Source: Pascua guehoae
Taxonomy: Eukaryota > Basidiomycota > Tremellomycetes > Trichosporonales > Trichosporonaceae
Reading direction: 5' to 3'
DNA: 64,000 nucleotides
Assembly (NCBI GenBank): GCA_001600415.1
Contig: BCJX01000005.1
Location: 1,155,780 to 1,219,779, forward strand
Made by a program: the position numbers and the translations under genes
Notes under the pieces: model-generated
Told to the model about the DNA's origin: nothing
The model's input: only the letters and a program-made list of their open reading frames with translations
The model's database searches: none
Shown here: positions 47,194 through 57,778 of the stretch, one piece after another
Layout of the letters: each line of letters begins with the position of its first letter
How positions within the stretch are numbered: position 1 is the first letter of the stretch

Positions 47194-47646
47194 GGCTCAA
47201 ATGGTATTGGCCAGGGTGGGCGGCGACGAGCAAGTGACGTCAAGCTGAATGGAGCGAGTGAGCGCAGCGTTGCGTTGGAGCAGGGTAGAGTGGAGAGTGT
47301 GAATTGTCCAGTGATCGTTACGAGGACAGTCGTGTACTGTATAGTCGAGTGAGAGGATGGGCTTGTTGGCTGCAAGCTCGACTCCCCGGCCCCCGAACCA
47401 CCGACCGACTGATGCGCTCATGGCGCCCGTCGTGGCGTCCGACGCCGAGGAAACGCTAGAAACCGGGGTTGACGGTCGTGGTGACAAGCCGATCACGTGA
47501 CCACACACGTCACAAACCTGGCGCGTCTCCGACCTGTACGGTATTGTCCTTTTAGACGCGGGGGTCGAAGTGTCGTACAACTCCTGTACACTCCTTTCAT
47601 TTCCCTTTTGTTCTCCTCCTCCTACTACATTCTTGCCAAACACACG
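47194..47646. promoter_or_regulatory. Bidirectional promoter region, F-box-like gene / STE24
   Basis: 453 bp between divergent ATGs. GTGACCACACACGTCAC near 47498-47514 is an imperfect palindromic, bZIP-like site (inference). The final 90 bp before STE24 are T/C-rich. No TATA box is evident. Confidence 0.45.
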
Positions 47647-49287
47647 ATGGCGTCCATCGTGGCTCATATCCACAAGGCCATTGCCGACATTGCGTCGGTG
47701 GTGGACGACCCACGCATCCCATACCGCCAGGCAGTCATTGCCCTCTCAACGCTGCAGACCTGGTTTGAGCTCTACGTGCAGTAAGTGACCCTCACCCTAA
47801 GAGACACAGTGCCCTCCCGACATCCAATTACTAATGTCAGAAACCGCCAGTCGCGCTGCTACAAGATCCGCGCACCGCCGCCGGCACTCAAGGACCACCT
47901 CAAACCCGAGACGTTTACAAAGGCGCAAAACTATGGCCGCGACAAGCTCAACTACCAGTTTGCGAGCACGCTCTTCAACTGGGCCCTCTCCGTGGCCATG
48001 ATCTACTTTGGCGTTTACTCGAGCATGTGGGACCGCACGGCCAGCTGGATGGACGCCTTTGGACTCGCCCAGAGCCGCGTCGTGAGTAACCAAATAGCCC
48101 CTTAACCTTCAAGACTGACATGCTTAGATTGTCCACTCGCTCATCTGGATGACCGCGGTTGCGTTTATCACCTCGATGGCCGGTCTTCCCTGGAACTATT
48201 ACTTTACCTTTGTTCTCGAGCAGCGCCACGGTTTCAACAAGTCGACGCCAGGTCTCTGGATCGCAGACACGCTCAAGTCGTATGCCCTCATGGCCGTCAT
48301 TGGCCTACCTATTCTGGCTGGCTTCCTCAAGATTATCGAGCTCGCAGGCGTCAACTTTGTCCCGTGGCTCATGCTCTTCTTGTGAGCTAGAAAGCCCTTA
48401 CCTTAGCTGACGCCAGGCTTGCCATCCAGCTCTCGCTGCAGATCGTCTACCCTCTGTTCAGTACGTCGTCTTGCCTTGGTGTCTCCTAACTCGTACAGTC
48501 GCGCCGCTCTTCAACAAGTTCACCCCGGTTCCCGAAGGCGAGGTGCGCACGCGCGTCGAGGCGCTCGCCACCAAGCTCAAGTTCCCCCTCAAGCACCTCT
48601 ATGTGATTGACGGCAGCCGTCGCTCGGCACACTCAAACGCCTACTTTTACGGCCTTCCCTGGTCCAAGCAGATTGTCCTGTACGACACCCTGCTCGAGAA
48701 GAGCAGCCCCGCAGAGGTCGAGGCCGTCCTCGCCCACGAGCTCGGCCACTGGAAGTTTGCCCACCCCACCAGCCTCCTCCTCATTGCTCAGGCCCACCTG
48801 TTCTTCACGCTCGTTATCTTCTCCGTCTTTATCCACAACAAGGCCCTCTACGCCTCCTTTGGCTTTGACCCCCGCCTCGCCGTCGAGTCTCCCGTCGGCG
48901 GACCCCAGCCCATTATCATCGGCTTTATGCTCTACCAGCTCCTCTTTGAGCCCCTCGACACTGTTGTCAAGTTCCTGATGAACGCGACCACCCGCAAGTT
49001 TGAATACCAGGCTGGTGAGTTCTACCGACGTCTCGTCCCGAGCGTAATGCTAACGGCAAGACGAGTTCGCCGTCCGCCTTGGATGCAAGGAGGACCTCCA
49101 GGCGGCGCTCATCAAGCTCCACGTCGACAACCTCTCGTCGCCCCACAGCGACACGCTGTACTCGATGTACCACCACTCGCACCCGACGCTTCCCGAGCGC
49201 CTGCGCGCCATGGACGAGTACAGCGGAGGCCAGTGGCTGGAGAAGAAGAAGCCAGAGGCCAAGCCCGAGGCGAAAAAGGACCTGTAA
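47647..49287 (+). CDS. STE24: CAAX prenyl protease 1 (STE24)
   Basis: Zinc metalloprotease of the ER and inner nuclear membrane. It removes the AAX tripeptide from farnesylated proteins and, in yeasts, also trims the a-type mating pheromone precursor. Exons: 47647-47780, 47841-48081, 48128-48381, 48417-48460, 48499-49014 and 49061-49287; 471 aa, near the 453 of budding yeast. The zinc motif HELGHWK (HExxH) is at about residues 304-310, and the distal glutamate lies in FEYQADEFAVRLG, split by the last intron. Hydrophobic segments match a seven-helix protein (WNYYFTFVLEQRHGFNKST is a family hallmark). It ends with a lysine-rich tail (KKKPEAKPEAKKDL), plausible for ER retention. It faces OST5 tail to tail, 155 bp apart. 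Confidence 0.95.
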
Positions 49288-49442
49288 CATGCCAGGTCCA
49301 CCTAGCTAAGATTTCATGTGTCCATAGACCTCTCTATACAGGACATGTATACCGCTGCTTTCCGAGCTGCTTGTCGGTGGTAGTCTACACTTTTGTTGCT
49401 TGGGCCCGTTACGCGAGGGCCAGCTGTCTTGGTCGGTCGCGG

Positions 49443-49765
49443 TTACACGTACACGCCGGCGGTGCAGAAGAGCGCAACGACACCTCCGCCAGCGAGGAAT
49501 GCGGCCGCAAGCGCAGTGGCGATTTCAGGTAGAGGGATGGTGGATTTACGAAGGCTTCGGGTTAGTAATAGATGTGGTGCGGGCACTGACGTTGTAAGGA
49601 AGAAGGTGAGGGCGAACGAGGTGCAGAGGAAGAAGACGGCGATGGCTGGGAGGGCCGAAGTGGGAATGAGCGGGGCGTAGGCGGGCAGGTCCGAGTGGCG
49701 CGCCTGGAGTCAGCTCTATGAGTGTGCTGATATGAGCTTACCTTGATTATTTGGTAAGAGTCCAT
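49443..49765 (-). CDS. OST5: OST5/TMEM258 oligosaccharyltransferase subunit
   Basis: Small membrane subunit of the ER oligosaccharyltransferase that N-glycosylates nascent proteins. Three exons (49765-49742, 49703-49591, 49554-49443) give 82 aa, the usual size (human TMEM258 79 aa). Two hydrophobic helices are visible: LPAIAVFFLCTSFALTFFL and ATALAAAFLAGGGVVALF; the protein ends CTAGVYV, matching the family's conserved GIYV end. Exon 1 codes for only MDSYQIIK and intron 2 is 36 nt (branch CTAAC), so standard gene callers may miss it. It is divergent from PAN2. Confidence 0.8.
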
Positions 49766-50194
49766 GGTGAAGGTGGTGGGTGATGGGGAGAAGCTGTTGC
49801 AAGAGAGAAAGCGAGAACAACACGACTAGCTTGATGACGGATGGACGTGGAACGCGTGACGACGCCACGGTTTGTAACCACAACTGGGGCTGATTACAAT
49901 AATTGATTCCGCCTCTAATGATGATTGTTAATTACCACATGGCTTGATGGGGAATGGGGCCCTGCAGTGTGTGGGTGGTGGGTCCAGGGGTGTTTGACGC
50001 GCGTCACGGATCAGATCACTGGACCGAGTGAGCGAACACGGACGAGGACCGGAATGACTACCGCCCCCATCTCCACCCTCTTTGTCCTCTAATACCCACG
50101 TCAACAACCCCCACCCCCCGTCTCCCATCTCCGCCCTGGAGCCCTCCGCCGCCTCGTCGCAACCGCCGCACGCCGGGCCGGCGATGAGCTGACG
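49766..50194. promoter_or_regulatory. Bidirectional promoter region, OST5 / PAN2
   Basis: 429 bp between divergent ATGs. Contains an AT-rich patch near 49885-49940 and a CCACCCCCC stretch near 50105-50120. No clear TATA box in either direction. Confidence 0.45.
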
Positions 50195-53100
50195 ATGGAC
50201 ACGTACAACCCACTCTCCTTATTCGCCCTGCCGCCGCAGGTGCCCGACCCAAAGCCTGTTCCGGCAGCCCTCGCGATCGACGCCTATGCCGACATGCTCT
50301 GGGTCGGCTCGGCGGGCGGCCTCGTGTCCGCCTTTGTCTCGCCGCTCACGCTCACTCGCAATGTCCAGTTTCCAGCCCATGGTGCCGGGCCCGCTCCGCG
50401 CGAGTTTACCTCGATGCCTGGGATGCACGCTGGCGTTCGACAGATCCGCGTCACGGACCGCGAGGTGTGGACGCTCGCCGATGGGGGGATGAGTGGGCGA
50501 AAGCGCGGCGGTGCGCCTCGATGGAGTGTATCGTGAGTGCTGGGATGAGTGCGCCTGTCAAGGTCGTGGACGGCACGGTCTACGGCTGTTGGGTCGACAT
50601 CAACTTGAAAACACGTCGGCAAAGCAAGCATGGCATTCCTGTGAACGAGTCCATGCGCGTCGTCGGAAGTCAAGGGGGACAACGAAGTCAGGTCCCGTTG
50701 CTAACCCCACAGTGACCCCCAACGATCACTGCGTACCATGACGCCGAGCCCCACCAACTCGCACGAGGTCCTCGCGGGGGGTACAGGGCAGATGCTGCTT
50801 GTCAACAACTCGCGAGGGGAGATTGTCCGCAGAGTATGTCAACCATCATAGCCCAGCCCCCAGCTCTGCCTGCCAGACCTTCACTGACTGACCCACCAGT
50901 TTGACTCGTCGAGCACCGTTGTCCACCTCGGCACACTGCAGAGGACTGTTGTCTGCGCGTCCGGCTCGGGCCAGGTGTCGATCCTGGACCCCCGCACGGG
51001 CTTCCGGCCAGCATCCAACATTACGCCCGTGCAGGCGCACACGGGAGGAATGAGCGGTGCAGACGCGCAGAACAACATTGTCGCGACGTGGGGATGGACG
51101 CACATGCAGGGACACCCATTGCCCGACCAGATGGTGCGGTTATACGACACACGGACATTGCGTGCGTTGCCACCCATTTCATTTACTTCGGGACCCGCGT
51201 TTGTGCTCCTCAACCCGACCGACCCATCCAAGCTTGTCATTGCCGGACAGCAGGGCATGCTCCAGATTGCCGACCTGTCGACTGGCACCAACGAGTTTCA
51301 GCAGCTCGACGTCAACTCGTTTATCACCTCCATGGCCCTGTCGCCCGGTGGCGACTACCTCGTGTTTGGCGACGGCGACGGGCAGCTTCACCTCTGGACC
51401 CAGCACCAGACGGGCGAAGGTGCGGCGCTCGACGCTAATGGAAACCTCGACCTGCCACCATTCAATGGATACGAAGGTGTCAAGCCAGAGTGGCCCGATC
51501 CAGTCGAGCCCCCACCCCCCGTGGCGTGGGACGACTCGACGCCGCTCAACCTCATCGGCGTGCCACACTACGAGGACCCGCTCCTGTCCAACTTTCCCCA
51601 CTACGACTATGCCACCGTCTACTCTCCCTTCTTTAACCCACCCGAACCCATTCCTTCCTCTGTTCTCTCCAGCCTCAACTACCAAGACTTTGTCGGCTAT
51701 GGCCAGCTTCCCAAGGAGCTCAAGGGCAAGCGCAACCAGGCAACTGCACGTACCGGTGCTGGTAAGCTTGCCCTTGGCCGTGGCGCAATCGGGTCGCGGC
51801 GCGAGAGCGAGCCACGGTTCCGCAGTGAAAAGGACCGCAAACGCAACTCGGCTGCACCCGATATCGAGGAGGAGGAGACTGCCATTATCGGTGGTATTCC
51901 AAAGTACTACCGCAAGGTGGAAATAAAGTACTCGCGCTTTGGCGTGGAAGACTTTGACTTTGGCTTTTACAACCGCACAACCTATAGCGGTCTCGAGACG
52001 GACATTCTCAATTCGTACACGAACGCCCTCCTGCAGGCCCTCCACTACACCCTCCCCATCCGCGCCATTGCAAAGGCGCACACCTGTGTCGACTGCCAAA
52101 AGGAACACTGCCTGTTGTGCGAGGCTGGCTTTCTCTTTCGCATGCTCGAGGACGCAAAGGGCACAAACTGCCAGACGAGCAACTTTTCCCGTGCGTTCAG
52201 TGCTACCCCGCAAGCGGCGGCCCTCGGCCTCATGGACAAGAATGACAAGTCGACCGTGGTGCAGAGCACGCTCATCCAAAACTTTAACCGCTGGCTCTTG
52301 TCGACGTTTACGTCCGAGTCTGTTGTCGACGGCGAGTCGTTCAACTTGCGACCCACGACGCTTGAAAACGTGTCCGTGTCGCCCCCGCCGTCTGCCATCA
52401 ACCAGATCCTTGGCATTGACGTCAAGACGACCAACACGTGTCTTTCGTGCAATTATGTGTCTGAGCGGGGACAGACTCTCCAAACAGTCGACCTCGCATA
52501 CCCACGTCGTCCAACATCAGCCACGACGTTCCCCGAGCTTCTGCGTTCCGCCATTATCCGTTCATCCACCACAAAGGCGACATGCAGCAACTGCAAGTCG
52601 TTTGCGCCTCTTGACTCGCGCCGCGAACTGGCTTCCACCCCAGAGAAGAGCTTTCCACCCGTTCTCTCTGTCAATGTCATGGCATCGACACCCGAGCAAA
52701 TCGAGGTGTGGAAAGATCGCACCGAGGCCGGTAAAGTCAAGTACTATCTCCCTCGCAAGGTGGCGTTCCGAACGGTCGATGGGGAGGTGGTTGCGGACGA
52801 TTCCGACGAGGGCGATGTTGTGTACGAGGTCAAGTCGGTGGTGGTGCAGGTGCAGACGTCGCCAGAGAGCCCCCAGCACCTGGTCTCGTTTGTCAAGATG
52901 CCGCCCGAGGAGGACGAAGAAGAACCCAAGTGGATCATGTTCAACGACTTTCTCGTCCGGGCAGTGCGTGAGGAGGAAGTCTTTTCCTTTCCCGACGCGT
53001 GGGAGGTGCCGGCAGTCCTCATCCTGGAGCGGACTGATTCAGCGTCGCTCCTCGACTACTCGAGACTGCCAAAGCGCATTGACTCGTCTGTCCTGTTTAC

Positions 53101-54135
53101 CGACCACTCGATGGCATGGAACCGACGACCATCCAGCATCAAGCACAAGCTCCTTACACCCGATGAGGAGCCGACGCCAGGGACGCTCGTCTCGATTGAT
53201 GCCGAGTTTGTCGCACTCCAGCAGGAGGAGATCGAGTTCCGTTCTGACGGGACAAAGAAGATTCTTCGTCCCAGTCACATGTCGCTTGCGCGCGTGTCTG
53301 TCCTCCGCTGCCAGGGCCCACTCGAGGGTGTACCCTTTATCGATGACTACATCCGCACCACCGAACCGGTCACCGACTATCTCACAGAGTTTTCGGGTAT
53401 CAAGGCCGGTGACCTTGACCCGAACAACTCGATCCATACTCTTGTGCCGCTCAAGGTCGCGTACAAGAAGCTTCGTTTGCGTGAGTGGCACATTGTTCAA
53501 CCTCCCCGCTGATGCCAGTGATCGATCTTGGATGCATCTTTATCGGCCACGGACTGAGCAAAGACTTTAGGACTATCAGTGAGGCACAGCGGCGAGGTAT
53601 TGAGTGCTGACTGGCAGACATATTCGTACCTCCCGAACAGGTATATGACACTGTCAATATCTACACTATTCCTGGGCGGAGCCGCAAGCTGTCGCTGCGT
53701 TTCCTGACATGGTTCCTGCTCAAACGAGACATTCAGACCAAAGAGCACGACTCGATCGAGGACGCACGCCACGCCCATCTCCTGTACCAAAAATACCTGG
53801 GCTTTTACCAGGACGGGCGCTTTGAAGACGTCATGGAGGACATTTTCGTCGAGGGCCACAAGACGGGCTTCAAGCCAAAGGGCGAGAACGACCGGGCTGG
53901 CTCGGACCGCCCATCCACACCCAGCTCGTACCCCGCCTTACCCCAGGGCCTCGGCAACGCCGGCTACGGAGGATACGCCGCAGCGGCCAGCCCCGCGAGC
54001 TCGGTCGGCACACCCGCGACTCCCCCGCCGTTCCGACGCCCAAAGGCAGTCACGACCTCGCCCGCGCAGCAGCTCGCACGCCAGCAGCAGGCGTGGGGAC
54101 CACCGGCGTTTGTACCCGGTCAGCGGAGGTGGTAG
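50195..54135 (+). CDS. PAN2: PAN2, catalytic subunit of PAN2-PAN3 poly(A) nuclease
   Basis: Removes poly(A) tails in the cytoplasm together with PAN3 and poly(A)-binding protein. Exons: 50195-50532, 50713-50833, 50900-53480, 53519-53578 and 53618-54135; 1205 aa. Order: WD40 propeller (to about residue 370), PAN3-binding linker, ubiquitin-hydrolase-like domain without the catalytic cysteine (NSYTNALLQALHYTLPIRAI, Cys pair CVDCQKEHCLLC), then a DEDD 3'-5' exonuclease. Exonuclease residues are visible: SIDAEFVAL (D, E), GHGLSKDFRTI (D), and HDSIEDARHAHLLY (H, D). The C-terminal tail is Pro/Ala/Gln-rich (SPAQQLARQQQAWGPPAF). Introns 3 and 4, 38 and 39 nt, split the exonuclease. All catalytic residues are present, so the enzyme should be active. 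Confidence 0.95.
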
Positions 54136-55345
54136 ATTGGTAGGTAGTCGCAGTTGATAGACTAGGCAAGATGCATTCTTGTCAGCAGTTTGAGTGCCGC
54201 TAGGATCTGCTTACGTGATGGGCTGAAAGGTAGTAGCGGACTCTGTACCAAAATGATTGTGAGCTGGGGCCCGCACGGGCCAAGTGCGCAGAGTCATTTC
54301 TGTGTCTCTTGTCCGCGACGTGTTGCTATGGTATGGCGCCTTGTTGTGACGACTTGGGACCTCTGCCCGTCTCCTACCCGCTCTGACCTCCTTAACCAGA
54401 ACAAAAGCAAGGCAAGCCCGACCGGGCAAGAGCCCTGTGCGACTCGAACACCTCTCTGTTCGTATATCGGTTTAGTATGCTCGCTTGTCACTTGTGTGCG
54501 CGCGGGAGAGCGGAGTTCGACTCTCCGACAGAGAGACAAGGTATTCTTTTTCAGTCCTGGCTTTGGTGTGGTGCAGCCAGAGGCCAAGTGTGGTGCACAG
54601 ACCGCGGTCGAGTGAGGCGCGAGTTGGACGGCTCAAAGAGACAATGCCTAGCATCCCAGGTGCCAGTTCTTGTCCCTCGTTGTCGATGCAAAACCTCAAC
54701 GCCTACACGGGAATGTGATGAGTTATCTACCTGCGTTCAGTGCTCGCGCGTACTCTGTGTAAGCCGATATTGTCGAACGCCAGTTGATAAGGTTAGAATC
54801 AGAGCAGGGAAACAACTGAGCGCACGCTCTAGCATAGAACATGTGCAATAGCCTGTCGGGTTCATGTTTGTTGACCGCCCACTTTGCCTGTCTTAGGGTT
54901 CGTGCCTGCCCACACTGTTGATCCTCCATTGTTTGCTTTCATTTATCGCTCCCCAGTCGAGCAGCATGCAAGAACCCGAGCTTTGCCGGCTTGGAACAGG
55001 CTTTGCATACCTCAAACTGTGACCGGGTGGCGAAGGTGGACTTGGCCGACGCGTCCAACGGCCACTCCGCGCGGGGGGCCCGCAGGCACGGTCTTCCATA
55101 CCACGACCCGACAGAGCGACTTGGTGCCCGTTATCACTGATCCCATGACTCTCACTTCAGCCTGTTACATCGCACAAGGCTACGGAGATGCCGTGGCGAG
55201 CGACATGGCCAACACCACGCCCGCAGACATGCAGCCATGGTCGAGTGGTATATGTTCCTGGAGTCGCAACCGACCAAGGCATGGCCGTGCCACCCACCAC
55301 CCACTAGCAACTAACACCTCACACTCAATACGACCCCGGCGCCCG
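54136..55345. other. Intergenic with tRNA-Asp
   Basis: 1.2 kb between PAN2 and the hydroxy-acid oxidase. Apart from the tRNA no feature is clear. An open frame starting at 54884 runs into the oxidase exon, but its first 150 residues lack family similarity. Confidence 0.55.
54453..54535 (+). tRNA. tRNA-Asp (GTC) with short intron
   Basis: Same gene family as 19371-19451: acceptor TCTCTGT/ACAGAGA, anticodon GTC, T arm with GTTCGACTC, discriminator G. The intron after position 37 is about 10 nt (CTTGTGTGCG), 2 nt longer than in the other copy. TCTTTTTC, a Pol III terminator, follows about 10 bp downstream. Confidence 0.9.
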
Positions 55346-56871
55346 ATGAACCGGCTCAAGAACTGCGATGCGGCAGTGCACAGCATTGCCGACCTGGAGC
55401 GCGAGGGGACCAAGCGGCTCTCCAAGGCGGTGGGCGAGTACTACAACGAGGGGGCCATGGACCTCGTGACGCTGCGCGACAGCACGCGGGCGTATGACCG
55501 TGTCCGCCTCCGCCCGCGCGTGTGCATTGACGTCTCGGACGTGGACATGACGACCGAGTGTTTCGGCGTGCAAGTCAGCATGCCCCTGGGGTTTTCGCCG
55601 GCCGCCATGCACCGGCTCGCGCACGAGGACGGCGAGCTGGGGACGTCGCGCGCGGCGGCGAAAGCGGGGTGTAATATGATCTTGTCGGCGTGGGCGACGG
55701 CGTCGATTGAGGATGTCGCGGGGGAGGGGAGGGGGTATGGGAATGCCTATGCCCAGCAGCTCAGTATGGTGCGTCCGTGTGTGGGGTGGTGGGGCGGGGT
55801 GCGAGGGCGGAGGGGGTCGGACGGCGGGTTAGGCGTGGGGTTGGAAGACAGACATGTCGAGGCTAATACCCCAGGTCGAGGACTGGGATACCAACCTTCT
55901 AGTCATTCGCAAGGCCGAAAGTGAGTCCTTACACACACTGGACTGGACGGAGACTGGCACTACGACTGACACACGACTGACACATTCTACAGAGGCCGGC
56001 TGCGCAGCGCTCGTCCTCACCGTCGACTGCGCCTACCTCGGCCGCCGGCTCAACGAGTACCGCAACAATTTCTCGCTTCCTCAACACCTCGCCTTTCCCA
56101 ACCTCCCAGAGGGCATCGACGCGCACAGCATGACGACCCACGACCCGCGGAAGGCGTTTGACCGCGCGTTTACGTGGGATAAACTCAAGATGATTGTCAA
56201 CTCGACGTCGATGCAGGTCTACCTCAAGGGCAGTGAGTAGGTCGCGTGGAGTCTACGTCGCGTGAAGTCTAGGTCGTGTGGAGTCTACGCGTGTGCAGTC
56301 GAGGTCGCGTGGAGTCTAGGTCGTGTGGAGCCTACGTTGGGTAGAGTCGACGTCGCGTGCAGCCCTTGGGCCCCTTTCACACGAGCTGACACACTCGTTC
56401 AGTCCTCACGGCCGAAGACGCGCTCGTTGCCGCCGAGACGGGCGCGCACGGCATCATTGTCTCCAACCACGGCGGACGCCAGCTCGACGGCGTCATGTCG
56501 ACATTTGACGCGCTCCCCGAGATTGTCGACGCAGTCAAGGGCCGGCTCCAGATCCACATTGACGGCGGGATCCGCCGCGGCACGGACATTTTCAAGGCGC
56601 TCGCGCTCGGCGCCGACCATTGCTGGGTCGGGCGCATCCCCATCTGGGGTCTGGCCGTACGTTTACGTTCACATTCACCCTGGGCACAGGCACAGACTCA
56701 CGCTGACGCTGGGATTAGTACAATGGCGAAAAGGGCGTGTCGCTCGCGCTCCAGCTCCTGCGCGAAGAATTCCTCCTCACAATGGCCCTCATGGGTTGCA
56801 GCAAGATTAGCGACATTAATCGCAGCCACCTTGCGCGCCTCCGCACAGACGGCACTTTTGCAAAGCTCTGA
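55346..56871 (+). CDS. FMN-dependent 2-hydroxy-acid oxidase/dehydrogenase, peroxisomal
   Basis: Oxidises an L-2-hydroxy acid (glycolate, lactate or longer) to the 2-oxo acid; with oxygen as acceptor it yields hydrogen peroxide. Exons 55346-55768, 55875-55920, 55993-56232, 56403-56656 and 56719-56871; 371 aa, the size of glycolate oxidases, with no cytochrome b5 domain. Motifs: VGEYYNEGAMDLVTLRDS (N-terminal helix), PLGFSPAAMHRLAHEDGE, CAALVLTVDCAYLGRRLNEY, the active-site block SNHGGRQLDG (catalytic His; about 255-264), and IHIDGGIRRGTDIFKALALG (FMN phosphate). It ends FAKL: AKL is a valid PTS1, so peroxisomal import is likely. Intron 3 is 170 nt of imperfect tandem GTCGCGTGGAGTCTA units. A lactate rather than glycolate substrate cannot be excluded. 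Confidence 0.85.
56233..56360. repeat. Intronic 17-bp-like tandem repeat
   Basis: About seven imperfect copies of GTCGCGTGGAGTCTACG fill most of intron 3 of the hydroxy-acid oxidase gene. Confidence 0.8.
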
Positions 56872-57778
56872 ACAGGCCGCTCTCATCGAACATGTCCCCA
56901 GGCGTGGTCCACAGTTTTCTCATTCGTCGGGTTTATTAGGTTTCAGAAGGTGCATGCATTCCATTGTCGGTACTTGTCGACATGGTGCAGTCGGGACGTA
57001 GGGCGGCCATCCGCGTCACCTGGTCCACCGACTGCTGGCAGCTGCGCGTACGGGGCCGGCCCCACATTGACGCTCAGGATCGAGGGAAAGCGTTCAACGG
57101 GCACCGGTTCGATCCTGGTAGTCGGTTGCTGAAAAGGCCAACAAGCGGCACTTGCTAATGCTGCTCAAAGGGTGGTCCAAACTCACAGAACGTGCCAACA
57201 CAAGTTGGATAGCTTGGGGATCTGTCTCGGCCAGTCACTATTACAAGGGTGTCGCGTGCCACACTCCTTTGCTCGCATGGTTCCGGTCTGACGCCCCCTC
57301 TTATCCACTCTCTCGAAACGTAGCCTGTGGAACGTTGCCCGTCTGCTGTGACTGTTCCCATGTTTGGCGAGACACGGCCGGTCATACGTCAAGGACGTGT
57401 GGGTGTATGTGTGCCAATGGTGCAATCCCCGACGGACGGTTGTAACACTCTCTGCATGAGATTGCGATTTTATCATCGTATCCGTTACGTCGCGTCAGAC
57501 GGGCCAGAAAAGCGAACAAGTGAACGGAGTGGATGAACAAGCACGGCACCGATTACCCTACAGAACGTTGTCGATTTCGGAGACTCCGTGCTGGTTGATC
57601 AACTTGATAAGCCTCGGCAGGTTGGTTCCATGACGTCACGCGACCCCCTCCACCCCATCCACAACCCTTTAAGAGAGCGCTTGAATGCAGCAATGGTTGT
57701 TTCCATGTCCCCCACTGCCATCCAGCACATCAAACAGCCAACCGCTCTGACCAAACCAACCCCCTACACCTGATCGTC
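56872..57778. other. Intergenic between the two PTS1-ending genes
   Basis: 907 bp, presumably the promoter of the following oxidoreductase. Contains a tRNA-like fragment at 57027-57127 (see rejected items). The 100 bp before the ATG is C/A-rich. No exon is seen. Confidence 0.5.

Noticed and set aside
51179..53570. Long alternative frames (434 codons antisense, 543 codons + frame 2) across PAN2
   Set aside because: Shadows of the PAN2 reading frame, which carries all conserved motifs.
57027..57127. tRNA-like segment: ACCGACT and AGTCGGT ends pair perfectly and GGTTCGATCC lies in a good T arm
   Set aside because: No believable D arm or anticodon arm could be folded with or without an intron (the spacing is 101 nt). 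It may be a dead tRNA or chance; tRNAscan-SE would settle it.
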